This document shows, one piece after another, positions 32,771-41,568 of a stretch of 64,000 nucleotides of DNA. The notes under the pieces are model-generated. The model did no database searches, was not told the origin of the DNA, and worked only from the letters and a program-made list of their open reading frames with translations. The position numbers and the translations under genes were made by a program. Every line of letters begins with the position of its first letter. Position 1 is the first letter of the stretch. The stretch comes from UBA2589 sp965223235 (GTDB lineage Bacteria; Gemmatimonadota; Gemmatimonadetes; Longimicrobiales; Gaopeijiaceae): contig CBDCVV010000019.1 in the NCBI GenBank assembly GCA_965223235.1, forward strand, positions 434,001 through 498,000. Direction: 5' to 3'.

Positions 32771-34009
32771 ATGCAGAAGCGCAACCTGATGATCGCGGCT
32801 GGGCTCGCGGTCGTCGTTACCTCCCTTGCGTGCGCCTCGGAAGCGCTCGAAGGCAACCTTCAGAACGTCGCCAACGCCGACTACACCCAAGAGGGTATGG
32901 CGCCGATGTTCCAGGTCGACCCCTTTTGGCCGAAGCCGCTTCCGAACCATTGGATAATGGGCCCGACGATCGGCGTCGACGTCGATTCCCATGACAACAT
33001 CTGGCTGGTTCATCGGAACACCCCGGATCAGTTCGTGGCCACCACCCAGATCGGAGCGGCCCAAGACCCACCTCTCTCGGAGTGCTGCCGCCCGGCACCC
33101 CCCGTGCTGGCGTTCGACAGAGATGGCAACCTCGTTCAGTCGTGGGGCGGTCCTGGGACCGAGACCGGCGACTACGTGTGGCCGGGCTCGAATCACGGGC
33201 TCACGGTCGACAACAACGACAACGTCTGGATCGGCGGAAACGGTTCGACGGAGGCCGGCCAGGACCGACACATCCTCCAATTCACGGCGTCGGGTGAGTT
33301 CCTCGCCCAGCACGGTTCACCCGGAGACGAGCTGACCAGCACCTCCGAGGAGTTCTTCGGGCGCGTCGCGAAGGTCTTCGTAGCCGATCGTCACAACGAG
33401 GTCTACGTCGCTGACGGGTACATCAACCAGCGCGTAGCCGTGATTGACCAGACCACCGGGGCATTCAAGCGCGCGTGGACCGCATACGGGAACGAACCGG
33501 TCGATGAGCGGCCGCCAAGGTACGAGCCAGGTGAGACCCCGCCGCAGACGTTCCGGACTCCCGTCCACTGCGCCGAGCTCTCGAACGACGACCTCGTCTA
33601 CGTCTGCGACCGGCCATCCAACCGGATCTCGATTTTCCAGATGGACGGAACCTTCGTCAGCGAGCACATCATCGCGCCCGCGACCCGGTCGCAAGGCTCT
33701 ACGTGGGATCTCGACTTCTCCCCCGACGAAGACCAGACGTGGATGTACCTCGCGGATGGGCAGAACATGAAGGTCTACGTCATCCGGCGGGAGACGATGG
33801 AAGTCGTCTACAGCTTCGGCGACGGTGGCCGGCAGCCGGGTCTTTTCTTCGCGGTGCACTCGATCGCGGTCGACTCGGACGGGAATATCTACACGACCGA
33901 GACGTACCAGGGCCGCCGACTCCAGAAGTTCACCTTCATGGGGATGGGCCCAGTAACGGCAGACAACATGGGTGCTGCCTGGCCGTCGGAGCGACGTCGC
34001 TCCCAGTAG
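32771..34009 (+). CDS. Secreted NHL/YncE-like propeller lipoprotein
   Basis: 412 residues. Signal peptide and lipobox: NLMIAAGLAVVVTSLACAS. Repeats of the NHL type are clear: GVDVDSHDNIWLVHRNT, LAFDRDGNLVQSWGGPG, GLTVDNNDNVWIGGNG, VFVADRHNEVYVADGYINQRVAVID, DDLVYVCDRPSNRISIFQMDGTFV and SIAVDSDGNIYTTETYQGRRLQKF. A pair of cysteines in SECCRPAPP may form a disulfide. No catalytic signature, so it may bind ligands at the cell surface. It diverges from the HupE-like gene by about 110 bases and ends before a strong hairpin facing the TPR gene. Confidence 0.8.
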   Translation: MQKRNLMIAAGLAVVVTSLACASEALEGNLQNVANADYTQEGMAPMFQVDPFWPKPLPNHWIMGPTIGVDVDSHDNIWLVHRNTPDQFVATTQIGAAQDPPLSECCRPAPPVLAFDRDGNLVQSWGGPGTETGDYVWPGSNHGLTVDNNDNVWIGGNGSTEAGQDRHILQFTASGEFLAQHGSPGDELTSTSEEFFGRVAKVFVADRHNEVYVADGYINQRVAVIDQTTGAFKRAWTAYGNEPVDERPPRYEPGETPPQTFRTPVHCAELSNDDLVYVCDRPSNRISIFQMDGTFVSEHIIAPATRSQGSTWDLDFSPDEDQTWMYLADGQNMKVYVIRRETMEVVYSFGDGGRQPGLFFAVHSIAVDSDGNIYTTETYQGRRLQKFTFMGMGPVTADNMGAAWPSERRRSQ

Positions 34010-34062
34010 GCGTGAGCCCTTAGCAGCTTTCGCCCATGCGGTCGTGGTCAGACCAGCACGTT

Positions 34063-34091
34063 GAGAGGGCTCCCGGAAGGGGGCCCCTCTT
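34063..34091. terminator. Hairpin between convergent genes
   Basis: A 12-base stem with one bulged C (GAGAGGGCTCCC against GGGGGCCCCTCTT, wobble pairs included) and a GGAA loop lies in the 86-base gap between two convergent genes. It can serve both directions; the downstream T content is only moderate. Confidence 0.6.
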
Positions 34092-34095
34092 CGTA

Positions 34096-35136
34096 TTAAC
34101 GACCTGGTACGATCGACCGCTGAATCGCCTCGACCCTACGCTCGGCATCGGCGATCGCCGTCATTACCTCGGCAGGTATCGGGGACATCGCTCGCGCCCC
34201 CTCAGCGAACGCGTTGAGCTCCTGCAATGCGCGCGATCCCGCCTGCACCCTCGACCGAGTCGTCTCGGCCCGCTCGAATTCCCCCTGGGAGCAGACGCCT
34301 CGCCGGTACGCAACGAGAGCGGAGACGCGATTCTGTTCCAACGGGGGAAGTCGACTGCGCATCCGCTCGACCGAAGCAAGGGTCCCCCGCCCTTCCTCAG
34401 TCCGACCCACGGCACACTGGGCCTGCCCTAACCTCAAGAACGCGTCCGGTCCCGGGTCTCTCATGGCAGCGGCAGACTCGAAGACCTCGAGGGCTCTCGC
34501 ATACTCGGAGCGCTCGATATGCGCGATGCCCTGATTCAGGCGACCCTGCAAGTAGGCACGCCCGTAGTCGCTCAGCTCGTCAGCGGGAGCAGGCATGCGC
34601 TGATACGCCTCGGTCGCTTCGAGCCAGGCACCTTGAGCGAAGAACCGATCCCCGGCTCGAACCGAAGTGAAGTCCGGTCCGGATGGGACAGGATCCGGAT
34701 CGGGTGTCGTCGGTCGGGTGACGGACTCGGTCGGAGTGCTCAGGCCGAGGCGCCGCGAAAGCCGTACGGTGAGTGGGCCGGCCGACGTGCCCTTCGCCAC
34801 GGCTAGCACGGTGTCCAGTCGGTGGTACGAATCGGCCTCCAGTCGGACCTCCAACACCAGTTCGTCCTCACCGACTGGATGGGAGATCTCGTACGGGTCG
34901 AGCGACGACACTTCCTGGACCGACGAGACGTCGAAGGCGATGGGGGCACGGACCAGATACCGTACCGTCATCTCGTCGTCTGCTAGCGCCGACCCGGTTC
35001 CCGCGTCGACGGCTTGGAGAACGAGTGAGGTCTCCTCGAGGGCGCCGACCCGGACCGTGGGAGGCGGGTCAGGAGGCGAGTAACACCCCACGAACGCCAC
35101 AATGAGGAGGAATCGCCATTTCGGTCGAAAGGCCAT
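34096..35136 (-). CDS. TPR-repeat lipoprotein of unknown role
   Basis: About 346 residues. The ATG at 35136 gives MAFRPKWRFLLIVAFVGCYSP, a lipoprotein signal with lipobox FVGC; an open frame 27 codons longer lacks this. Residues about 25-150 look like a beta domain (VRVGALEETSLVLQAVDAG to TVRLSRRLGL), followed by a Pro/Thr-rich linker and at least four TPR-like helical pairs (YGRAYLQGRLNQGIAHIERSEYARALEVFESAAAM, DAFLRLGQAQCAVGRTEEGRGTLASVERM). Periplasmic scaffold is the likely role. It is divergent from the kinase gene that starts at 35289. Confidence 0.78.
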   Translation of the reverse strand: MAFRPKWRFLLIVAFVGCYSPPDPPPTVRVGALEETSLVLQAVDAGTGSALADDEMTVRYLVRAPIAFDVSSVQEVSSLDPYEISHPVGEDELVLEVRLEADSYHRLDTVLAVAKGTSAGPLTVRLSRRLGLSTPTESVTRPTTPDPDPVPSGPDFTSVRAGDRFFAQGAWLEATEAYQRMPAPADELSDYGRAYLQGRLNQGIAHIERSEYARALEVFESAAAMRDPGPDAFLRLGQAQCAVGRTEEGRGTLASVERMRSRLPPLEQNRVSALVAYRRGVCSQGEFERAETTRSRVQAGSRALQELNAFAEGARAMSPIPAEVMTAIADAERRVEAIQRSIVPGR

Positions 35137-35288
35137 GTTGACTAAGGAAGAATACGCAGCGCCCCGAAGCAAGTGTCTCGGAGCAGAGCTTCCGCGTGCC
35201 AAACCTGCCCGAGCCATTCCATACGTAAGAATTGACCTCGATTCCGCGGCTTCGGTACGTTCGAGGTGGATCGGCCCTCTGACGGACA

Positions 35289-37220
35289 GTGCACGTGTCG
35301 AACCCTGACGATCCCTCGCCTCCGACTCCGCCCTCGCCGAAGGGGCAACCGACGTCGAGCTCCCTGCCGACGCAACGGCTCCCCGACCCTGTGGCGGACG
35401 TCGACTCGAACGCTACCGTCGCGTTCACCCCCGAGGACATCGCCCGACTGCAAGACGAGCAGGCCGAAACCGCCGAAGAACAAGACCGCCTCATCGGCAC
35501 GCTGATTCGGGAGAAGTGGCGAGTCATCGACAAGCTGGGAGCGGGCTCGTTCGGGACGGTGTACAAGGTCGAGGACGTGAAGGGGGGCTGGACCGAAGCC
35601 CTCAAGATTCTCGGCGTCGACCGAATGACCGGAGCGGACGCAGAGGAGATGCGCGCCCGCTTCCTCCGCGAGGCGCAGATCATGAAACGCCTCGGGAAGG
35701 AATCGAAGCACATCGTCGGCCTCTCCACGTACGAAGAGGACATCGAAGCTGGCCTGATCTACTTCCTGATGGAGTTCGTGGAGGGTCGCTCCCTCGCCGA
35801 CGCGCTCGAACAGGAAGGTCCGTTCTCTGCGGAGCGCACAATCCACCTCGCGTTGCAGGCATGCGACGGCCTGATGGCCGCGCATGAGGGCCCCGAACCG
35901 GTCGTCCATCGCGATCTGAAGCTCGAAAACCTCATGCTGACGACCGATCGGGGAGGCGACGAGATCGTCAAGATCCTGGACTTCGGGATCGCGAAGATTG
36001 CCGAACGCGACGCCGACAGCCGTCTCACCACCGTGGGGACTCTCGGCACACCTGGGTACGCCGCCCCGGAACAGCTGCGTGCGGAGGCTGTAGACGGCCG
36101 TACAGATCTCTTCGCCTTTGGTGTCATCCTCTACGCTCTACTCACGGGTCGCGACCCGTGGCTCGGGAAGTTGGCGCACGAGCCTACGCACCAGATCTAT
36201 GAGTTGATGGTCGCCACAGACCGCGCCGAGGTCCGATCTCTGGCCGATTCGGAGGTCCCGATCCCGCCCCGGCTCGCCTCGATCGTCTTGAAGCTGCTGC
36301 GACGCGATCCTGCCCACCGCTTCCAGTCGGCACGCGAACTCCGGGATGCGCTACTGGAGGCCCAGCGGAGCGCCTCCGATGTGACGAGCGCTTCCCTCCG
36401 TGTGAAGACGGACACGGCCGGCGTGATCGTCGAGGTTCGTAGCGGTCGAGAGGTCGTCGCAGAGGGACCGACGCCGCTCGTCGCAGACGGCCTGCAACCC
36501 GGATCATTAGAGATATCGGTCCGCGATCCGCGCTACGAGCGCACGGAGACGGAGGTCTCGGTGGAGGCGGCCTCGTTCCAAGAGGTCACCCTCGTCACAA
36601 CCCGAAGGTCGGCGGGCGAGAGCAAGTCGAGTGGTGGCCGACGAGTCGGCCGGTTCGCGGCTGCGATGGCGCTCGTAGCGGTGGGGGGCGCCGCTGCCTG
36701 GGCGCAGCCGTGGGGGCGGACGCTCGACTCCGACACACTTCTCACCCACATACGAAGTGGGGCGATTCCTAGCGTGTGGGTCACGGAAGACGGCCTAGAA
36801 GGCGGTATCAGGCCGTTTCCGATCCCGGGCCTCGACGGGGTGGCGACACGGTTCACGGCCGCGGTCCCTGACGGGAACGTGGCAGAAGTCGTGCAGCAGA
36901 TCCGGGAGGCCGGCGCGGAGGTCGATGTGCGTTGGGAAGTGGATCGACTCCTCGGGCTCGCGCAAGACGCCCAAGCCCGTGGCCGATACTTCGGGGTCGA
37001 GGGAGCCGACGTGCTGACCTACGCCCGTCGGCTGGCCGAGCTCGACAGCGACAACGACGAAGCCACCGCCCTCATGAGGAAGGTGGCGGAGCGGATGGCA
37101 TGGGATGCGGCGGCGGCACTGCAGGACGGCGCTCCCGAACAGGCCGCGCGATTGGTGGAAGATTGCCTCGCAGTCGTGTCCGCGTATCCGCGCTGTGTCG
37201 AGGTCTCTGACGGCTTGTAG
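35289..37220 (+). CDS. Membrane Ser/Thr protein kinase with PEGA domain
   Basis: 643 residues. A Pro-rich N-terminus precedes a complete Hanks kinase domain (about 75-350): glycine loop LGAGSFGTVYKVED, catalytic Lys in EALKIL, VVHRDLKLENLM, DFGIAK and GTPGYAAPEQL. A PEGA domain follows (about 365-440; VIVEVRSGREVVAEGPTPLV), then a membrane helix (RFAAAMALVAVGGAAAWAQ) and an extracytoplasmic or tail part of about 170 residues. It phosphorylates Ser/Thr of unknown partners, plausibly the FHA protein encoded next. The start could be the GTG at 35289 or the one two codons later; the site upstream is weak. Confidence 0.9.
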   Translation: MHVSNPDDPSPPTPPSPKGQPTSSSLPTQRLPDPVADVDSNATVAFTPEDIARLQDEQAETAEEQDRLIGTLIREKWRVIDKLGAGSFGTVYKVEDVKGGWTEALKILGVDRMTGADAEEMRARFLREAQIMKRLGKESKHIVGLSTYEEDIEAGLIYFLMEFVEGRSLADALEQEGPFSAERTIHLALQACDGLMAAHEGPEPVVHRDLKLENLMLTTDRGGDEIVKILDFGIAKIAERDADSRLTTVGTLGTPGYAAPEQLRAEAVDGRTDLFAFGVILYALLTGRDPWLGKLAHEPTHQIYELMVATDRAEVRSLADSEVPIPPRLASIVLKLLRRDPAHRFQSARELRDALLEAQRSASDVTSASLRVKTDTAGVIVEVRSGREVVAEGPTPLVADGLQPGSLEISVRDPRYERTETEVSVEAASFQEVTLVTTRRSAGESKSSGGRRVGRFAAAMALVAVGGAAAWAQPWGRTLDSDTLLTHIRSGAIPSVWVTEDGLEGGIRPFPIPGLDGVATRFTAAVPDGNVAEVVQQIREAGAEVDVRWEVDRLLGLAQDAQARGRYFGVEGADVLTYARRLAELDSDNDEATALMRKVAERMAWDAAAALQDGAPEQAARLVEDCLAVVSAYPRCVEVSDGL

Positions 37221-37327
37221 AAAGCGGACGATTCTGGACCCCGGACCGGTCGGGAGACATTATGTCCCCCGGATCGGGCGCAAGCGCAGCACTCCACGCC
37301 CCTCTGATCGTTCGAAAGAGAGGAATC

Positions 37328-38053
37328 ATGCCGAAGCTGACCTTGCTCCTGGGTCGACGGACCATGCAGGCCTATGACTTCAAGCAGGCCTCCATCATCG
37401 TCGGTCGCGACGACGGTGCCGATGTCCTGATCGACAACCCCTCTGTCTCTCGCCGCCACGCCGAGATTCGGTTGGGAGACAATGGCTGGGTCGTCGAAGA
37501 CCTGGGTTCGTCCAACGGCACCTTCATTGGAGGCCAGAAGATCGAGGGGCCCCGATCGATCGGCCTTGGCGACGAGATCGGTTTCGGCAAGTTCTCCATC
37601 GTCTTCGGCAAAGCCCTAGGGGAAGGCGAAGTCCCGGTCGCGACTCCCTCACCGATGGCCGATCGACCGCCAGTCCCCGCTCCGGCCATGGGCGGTGCGG
37701 AAGGTACGATGCACATCAATCCGCACGAGGTGAAGCAGCTCCTGAAGGACGCCGACCGTAAGAAGCGAGCTCACTTCATCTGGGAATCGGGTGGCCAGCG
37801 GGGCACACACTACCTCTCCGATCAACCGGCCGTCCTGATCGGAACCGACGAGTTGTGCGACCTCCGGGTTCCGAAGGGTCCGAAGCACCACGTTCTGATC
37901 CTCACGATCGACGGCGGGTGCGAGGTGCGCTATCTCGCGCTATTCGGATCCATGACCGTGCGCGGCAAGGGTACCCGGCGGTCGCGCCTGAACAATGGCG
38001 ACGTTGTGGAGGTCGGAGGCCTTACGATCACCTTCATGGACGACGTGGCCTAG
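37328..38053 (+). CDS. FHA-domain protein with a second FHA-like module
   Basis: 241 residues. The first module (about 1-100) is a canonical FHA domain: VGRDDGADVLIDNPSVSRRHAEI and VVEDLGSSNGTFIGG, with the Arg, Ser and Asn that bind phosphothreonine peptides. A Pro-rich linker follows. A second module (about 150-241) reads LIGTDELCDLRVPKGPKHHVLILT, RYLALFGSMTVRGKGT and LNNGDVVEVGGLTITFMDD; it has the fold pattern but not the SxxH binding residues, so it is likely a degenerate FHA. The ATG at 37328 has AGAGGA before it and is preferred over the ATG at 37262. It sits between a kinase and a facing PP2C phosphatase gene. Confidence 0.85.
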   Translation: MPKLTLLLGRRTMQAYDFKQASIIVGRDDGADVLIDNPSVSRRHAEIRLGDNGWVVEDLGSSNGTFIGGQKIEGPRSIGLGDEIGFGKFSIVFGKALGEGEVPVATPSPMADRPPVPAPAMGGAEGTMHINPHEVKQLLKDADRKKRAHFIWESGGQRGTHYLSDQPAVLIGTDELCDLRVPKGPKHHVLILTIDGGCEVRYLALFGSMTVRGKGTRRSRLNNGDVVEVGGLTITFMDDVA

Positions 38054-38071
38054 GCCGTACCTGCGAACGCG

Positions 38072-39055
38072 CTAGAGAAGTAGGGCGAGCAAGACTGCGA
38101 GCACGGCGACCACTCCGATAGCGACGAGCGGTTTCGGCACCGAGGTAGCATCCTGAACTGCTGGCTCCCGTGGCAGGGCCTTTTGGTCCGGCACCGTATC
38201 CGCGAGGTCGTCCTCTTCATCGGGCACCTCACCCTCGGCCACCTCGACTAGGACCTCCCCTAGGCTCGCATCCGAGACGGGTCCCGGATCGTTCTCGGGA
38301 TCAGGAACGAAATCCATCGGGACCGTCCCACCCGCCTCTCTCGGGACCTCTCCGTACTCGGCAATCACCACCGAGATGTTGTCGTCTGAACCGTTGTCGA
38401 AGGCAGCGCTCACTAACGTCTGTGCCGCCCCCTGCACCGTGCTCGAGCCGACGTAGACGCGTCTCAAATCGTGATCTTCGAGCGTCTTGTAGAGCCCGTC
38501 CGAGCAGATGAGGAGCGCGGTGTCGTCCCGCACTGGGAAGGGTCCGAATACATCGACGTCGACTTCGCTCTCCGTCCCAATCGAGCGGGTCAGAGCGTCA
38601 CGCCAAGGAGTCGCCATGGCGTCTTCTAGACGCTGTCCTCTCTTCACGGCCTCTGCCACGAAGGAGTGATCCTCCGTTATCTGCTTGATCCCGTTCGACG
38701 TCAGGAGGTAGCCGCGGCTGTCTCCGACGTTGGCGACCATGTACTCGCCGTTCTCGATCAGCGCGGCGACGAGGGTCGTGCCCATCCCCTGCTTCCCGGG
38801 CTCCCGCGCGCGCTCGTGCACATGGGCGTTCGCCATCACGAAGGCTTCGTCCAAGTGCTTTCCGCCTTCTAGGGCCTCGACGAGGGTCTCCAGCGCGAGT
38901 GCGCTCGCCACCTCACCGGCGGCGTGTCCGCCCATGCCGTCAGCGACAGCGACCAACACGCGGCCATCTTCGAGGCTGCGTGCGAGCACTGAATCTTCCT
39001 GATAGGGGCGCTGCCCCGCTATGGATTCGACGGCGAGCCGGGGCTCACTGGCCAC
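38072..39055 (-). CDS. Tail-anchored PP2C-type Ser/Thr phosphatase
   Basis: 327 residues. The PPM core covers about 1-240: YQEDSVLA, VAVADGMGGHAAGEVAS with its metal Asp, GMGTTLVAAL, NVGDSRGYLL, ALLICSDGLYK and NGSDDNISVVIAEYG. A long acidic linker then leads to a single C-terminal membrane helix, PLVAIGVVAVLAVLLALLL, which would anchor the enzyme in the inner membrane with the active domain inside. It is expected to reverse the neighbouring kinase. Start: GTG at 39055 with GGGAGG nine bases upstream. It faces the FHA gene, so the two share a 18-base convergent gap. Confidence 0.9.
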   Translation of the reverse strand: MASEPRLAVESIAGQRPYQEDSVLARSLEDGRVLVAVADGMGGHAAGEVASALALETLVEALEGGKHLDEAFVMANAHVHERAREPGKQGMGTTLVAALIENGEYMVANVGDSRGYLLTSNGIKQITEDHSFVAEAVKRGQRLEDAMATPWRDALTRSIGTESEVDVDVFGPFPVRDDTALLICSDGLYKTLEDHDLRRVYVGSSTVQGAAQTLVSAAFDNGSDDNISVVIAEYGEVPREAGGTVPMDFVPDPENDPGPVSDASLGEVLVEVAEGEVPDEEDDLADTVPDQKALPREPAVQDATSVPKPLVAIGVVAVLAVLLALLL

Positions 39056-39205
39056 GAAACCACCTCCCTGCGATCGGCCGAGGGCGCTCTACGTATAAGG
39101 TTTACGTTGCCGCAGTAGCAAGAAACGCTTGCTCAACCTCAACCCCGACTTAGCTTCATGCGCTCACTCGTAGGTCTGATTTGTTTCGTGAACAGGAGTT
39201 AGTTC

Positions 39206-39856
39206 ATGCGAAGGTTTGCAACTTTCCCCGCTCTGCTCTTCGCGATTGCCGCATGTGGTGGCGGTGATGAGATGGCGGAGATGGACGATGGGATGGAAAT
39301 GGAGGCGGCGGCGGAAAGCTCGATGGACGTCGCCAGTGGTGACGCGCTGTCGTGCTACCTAGCGCGTGGAACGATGGCGGAGGCCGAAGAGCGGCCGAGC
39401 CCACTCCGCTCGACGGAGGTTTCCGTCGGGGGTAACGACGGGTTGCTCTGCTACGGAGCACCCTCGGCCCGGGGCCGGGATATCATGGGTGGCTTGGTCG
39501 TATACGGGCAGCCTGAGCGGATCGGGGCGAACGAGCCCACCACGCTCCACCTCGCGGGCCCCGCGATCGTCGGTGGCGTGAACCTCGAGCCCGGTAGCTA
39601 CTCGATCTACGCAGTGCCGACTGCAGACGAGTGGACCTTCTTCATCAACTCTCAGTGGGAGCGGTGGGGCATCCCAATTAACGAGGAGGTTCGCGCCACG
39701 GAGGTCGGTTCCTTCACGGCTGAGCCAGAGATGATGGACGACTTCGTCGAGACGCTGCAGTACCGTTTCGAGCCCATGGCTGAGAACACGATGGGTGATG
39801 TCGTGCTGGAGTGGGAGAACACGCGGGTGAAGTTCCATCTCCACCCCGCAAGCTGA
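39206..39856 (+). CDS. DUF2911 lipoprotein
   Basis: 216 residues. Lipoprotein signal: FPALLFAIAACGGG. Then comes a Met/Glu/Asp-rich stretch (about 20-45: DEMAEMDDGMEMEAAAESSMD). The DUF2911 domain follows: SPLRSTEVSVGG, GRDIMGGLVVYGQP, GANEPTTLHLAGPAIVGGVNLEPGSYSIYAVPTADEWTFFINSQ, WGIPINEE and a C-terminal VVLEWENTRVKFHL. Members are exported beta proteins of unknown function. The ATG at 39206 has AGGAG nine bases upstream. It is 62 bases before prfC, whose start lies in a hairpin that could end this transcript. Confidence 0.85.
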   Translation: MRRFATFPALLFAIAACGGGDEMAEMDDGMEMEAAAESSMDVASGDALSCYLARGTMAEAEERPSPLRSTEVSVGGNDGLLCYGAPSARGRDIMGGLVVYGQPERIGANEPTTLHLAGPAIVGGVNLEPGSYSIYAVPTADEWTFFINSQWERWGIPINEEVRATEVGSFTAEPEMMDDFVETLQYRFEPMAENTMGDVVLEWENTRVKFHLHPAS

Positions 39857-39904
39857 GCGGACCACCGCTTAGCTGCCGCCGCTCACCAGCGGCGTCTTGA
39901 AATC

Positions 39905-39937
39905 GGAGGCCCCCGGTCGTGACACGGCCGGGGGCCT
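39905..39937 (+). promoter_or_regulatory. Stem-loop covering the ribosome-binding site and GTG start of prfC
   Basis: GGAGG (39905-39909) and the GTG at 39919 lie within a near-perfect inverted repeat: AGGCCCCCGG at 39907-39916, CGTG-A-CACG at 39918-39926 and CCGGGGGCCT at 39928-39937, with one T/G pair. The stem has about 14 pairs with a tiny loop, so either the loop opens at GTGACAC or an internal bulge forms. It can be a terminator for the upstream gene or a translation-blocking structure. Confidence 0.5.
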
Positions 39938-41568
39938 CGTCAGGCTCGCCAACCCCGAATGCCTTGAGTACGCTCGCAGACGAGATCGCACGGCGTCGCA
40001 CTTTCGCGATTATCAGCCACCCGGACGCGGGCAAGACCACGCTCACGGAGAAGCTTCTCCTGTACGCGGGCGCCATTCGAGCGGCCGGCTCGGTGAAGTC
40101 ACGCCGCTCCGATCGCCATGCGACGTCGGACTGGCTCGAGATGGAGCAGGAACGCGGCATTTCCATCACGGCGAGCGTCTTGCACTTCGACTTCGAGGAG
40201 TTCCGGGTCAACCTCCTCGACACTCCGGGCCACCAAGACTTCTCGGAGGACACGTACCGAGCCCTGACCGCAGCGGACAGCGCGATCATGCTCCTCGACA
40301 ACCGGAAGGGAGTCGAGGTCCAGACGAGGAAGCTGTTCAGCGTTTGTGCTAAGCGCCGCCTCCCGATCTTCACCTTCGTGAACAAGTGTGATCGAGTCGG
40401 CGAAGACCCCCTTGGCCTCCTCGACGACGTACAGGCGGAGCTTGGGATCGATTGCTTCGTGTCGACTTGGCCCGTCCGAAAGGACGGGCAACTCGTCGGT
40501 GTGTACGACCGCGAGGAAGGTGCGGTGTGGCTCTACGAGCGCACAGACGACCACGGAAGTTCTCGGCCCCAAGCGACCGTCGTCTCGCTCGACTCCGAAG
40601 AGCTCGAAGCAGCGATCGGAAAGACCGGGGTCGAGCAGTTGGGTGAAGAGGTCGAGCTGATCGAGATTGCTGGAACGCAGCCCGACTTCGAAGCGGTGGC
40701 CCGCGGGGAAGCGTCTCCCGTCTGCTTTGGGAGCGCGCTCACCAACTTCGGCGTCGATGTCTTCCTTCAGCGCTTCCTTCGCTTGGCACCTCCTCCCAAG
40801 CCGAGAATCGCGACGGACGGCGAGGTCGACCCGGTCGCGAACCCCTTCTCCGGGTTCGTGTTCAAGGTCCAAGCCAATATGGACCCTCGCCATCGGGACC
40901 GGGTCGCCTTCGTTCGAGTCTGCTCAGGCGCCTTCGAACCCGGTGTCGAGGCGGTGGTGTCCAGAACCGGACGCCAGATCCGGCTCGCGCAGCCTCAGGA
41001 GTTCCTCGCCCGAGATCGCGCTCACTCGGATACGGCCGTGGTCGCGGGCGACGTGATCGGGTTGCTCGACCGAGGAAGCCTTCGGGTTGGAGATAGCGTC
41101 GCGGTCGGGAGCTCCGTCGAGTACCCGGGGGTCCCCCGCTTCAGCCCTGAGCACTTTGCTCAGATCCACATCGAAGACGCGCTTCGCCGCAAGCACCTCG
41201 ATCGAGGGCTACGGCATCTCGCCGAGGAGGGTACGATCCTACTCCTCTTCGCGCCGTCGATCACCGGCCCAGTCCCGATCGTGGGGGCCGTCGGATCACT
41301 CCAGTTCGACGTGCTGCTCGACCGGCTCGAACGCGAGTACAGTGTCTCGGCACGACTCGAGCGACTGCCCTTCCACTGTGCCCGATGGGTGACGGGCCCG
41401 GACGCCTCCATCGACAAGGTGGCCAATGCCTATGGGCGACGACGAGTCGAAGACGCGGACGGTGCGCCGCTGATCCTCTTCGATAACGAGTGGACGCTCA
41501 AGAGGAGCGAGGATCAGGAGAAGGATCTCGTTTTTCACGACGTGCAGCCGCGGGACGCGACTCGCTAG
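39919..41568 (+). CDS. prfC: Peptide chain release factor 3
   Basis: A 549-residue translational GTPase that removes RF1/RF2 after termination. The G motifs are SHPDAGKTTLTEKLL (P-loop), the switch I ISITASVLHF, DTPGHQDFS and NKCDRVGEDP. The RF3-specific insert and domain 2/3 (GFVFKVQANMDPRHRDRVAFVRVCSGAFEPG, VGAVGSLQFDVLLDRLEREY) distinguish it from EF-G. Start: the GTG at 39919 has GGAGG ten bases before it but lies in a strong hairpin; a TTG at 39964 would give a more typical length before RRTFAI, so the true start is uncertain. Its TAG overlaps the stop of the convergent PHP gene by four bases. Confidence 0.92.
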   Translation: MTRPGASSGSPTPNALSTLADEIARRRTFAIISHPDAGKTTLTEKLLLYAGAIRAAGSVKSRRSDRHATSDWLEMEQERGISITASVLHFDFEEFRVNLLDTPGHQDFSEDTYRALTAADSAIMLLDNRKGVEVQTRKLFSVCAKRRLPIFTFVNKCDRVGEDPLGLLDDVQAELGIDCFVSTWPVRKDGQLVGVYDREEGAVWLYERTDDHGSSRPQATVVSLDSEELEAAIGKTGVEQLGEEVELIEIAGTQPDFEAVARGEASPVCFGSALTNFGVDVFLQRFLRLAPPPKPRIATDGEVDPVANPFSGFVFKVQANMDPRHRDRVAFVRVCSGAFEPGVEAVVSRTGRQIRLAQPQEFLARDRAHSDTAVVAGDVIGLLDRGSLRVGDSVAVGSSVEYPGVPRFSPEHFAQIHIEDALRRKHLDRGLRHLAEEGTILLLFAPSITGPVPIVGAVGSLQFDVLLDRLEREYSVSARLERLPFHCARWVTGPDASIDKVANAYGRRRVEDADGAPLILFDNEWTLKRSEDQEKDLVFHDVQPRDATR

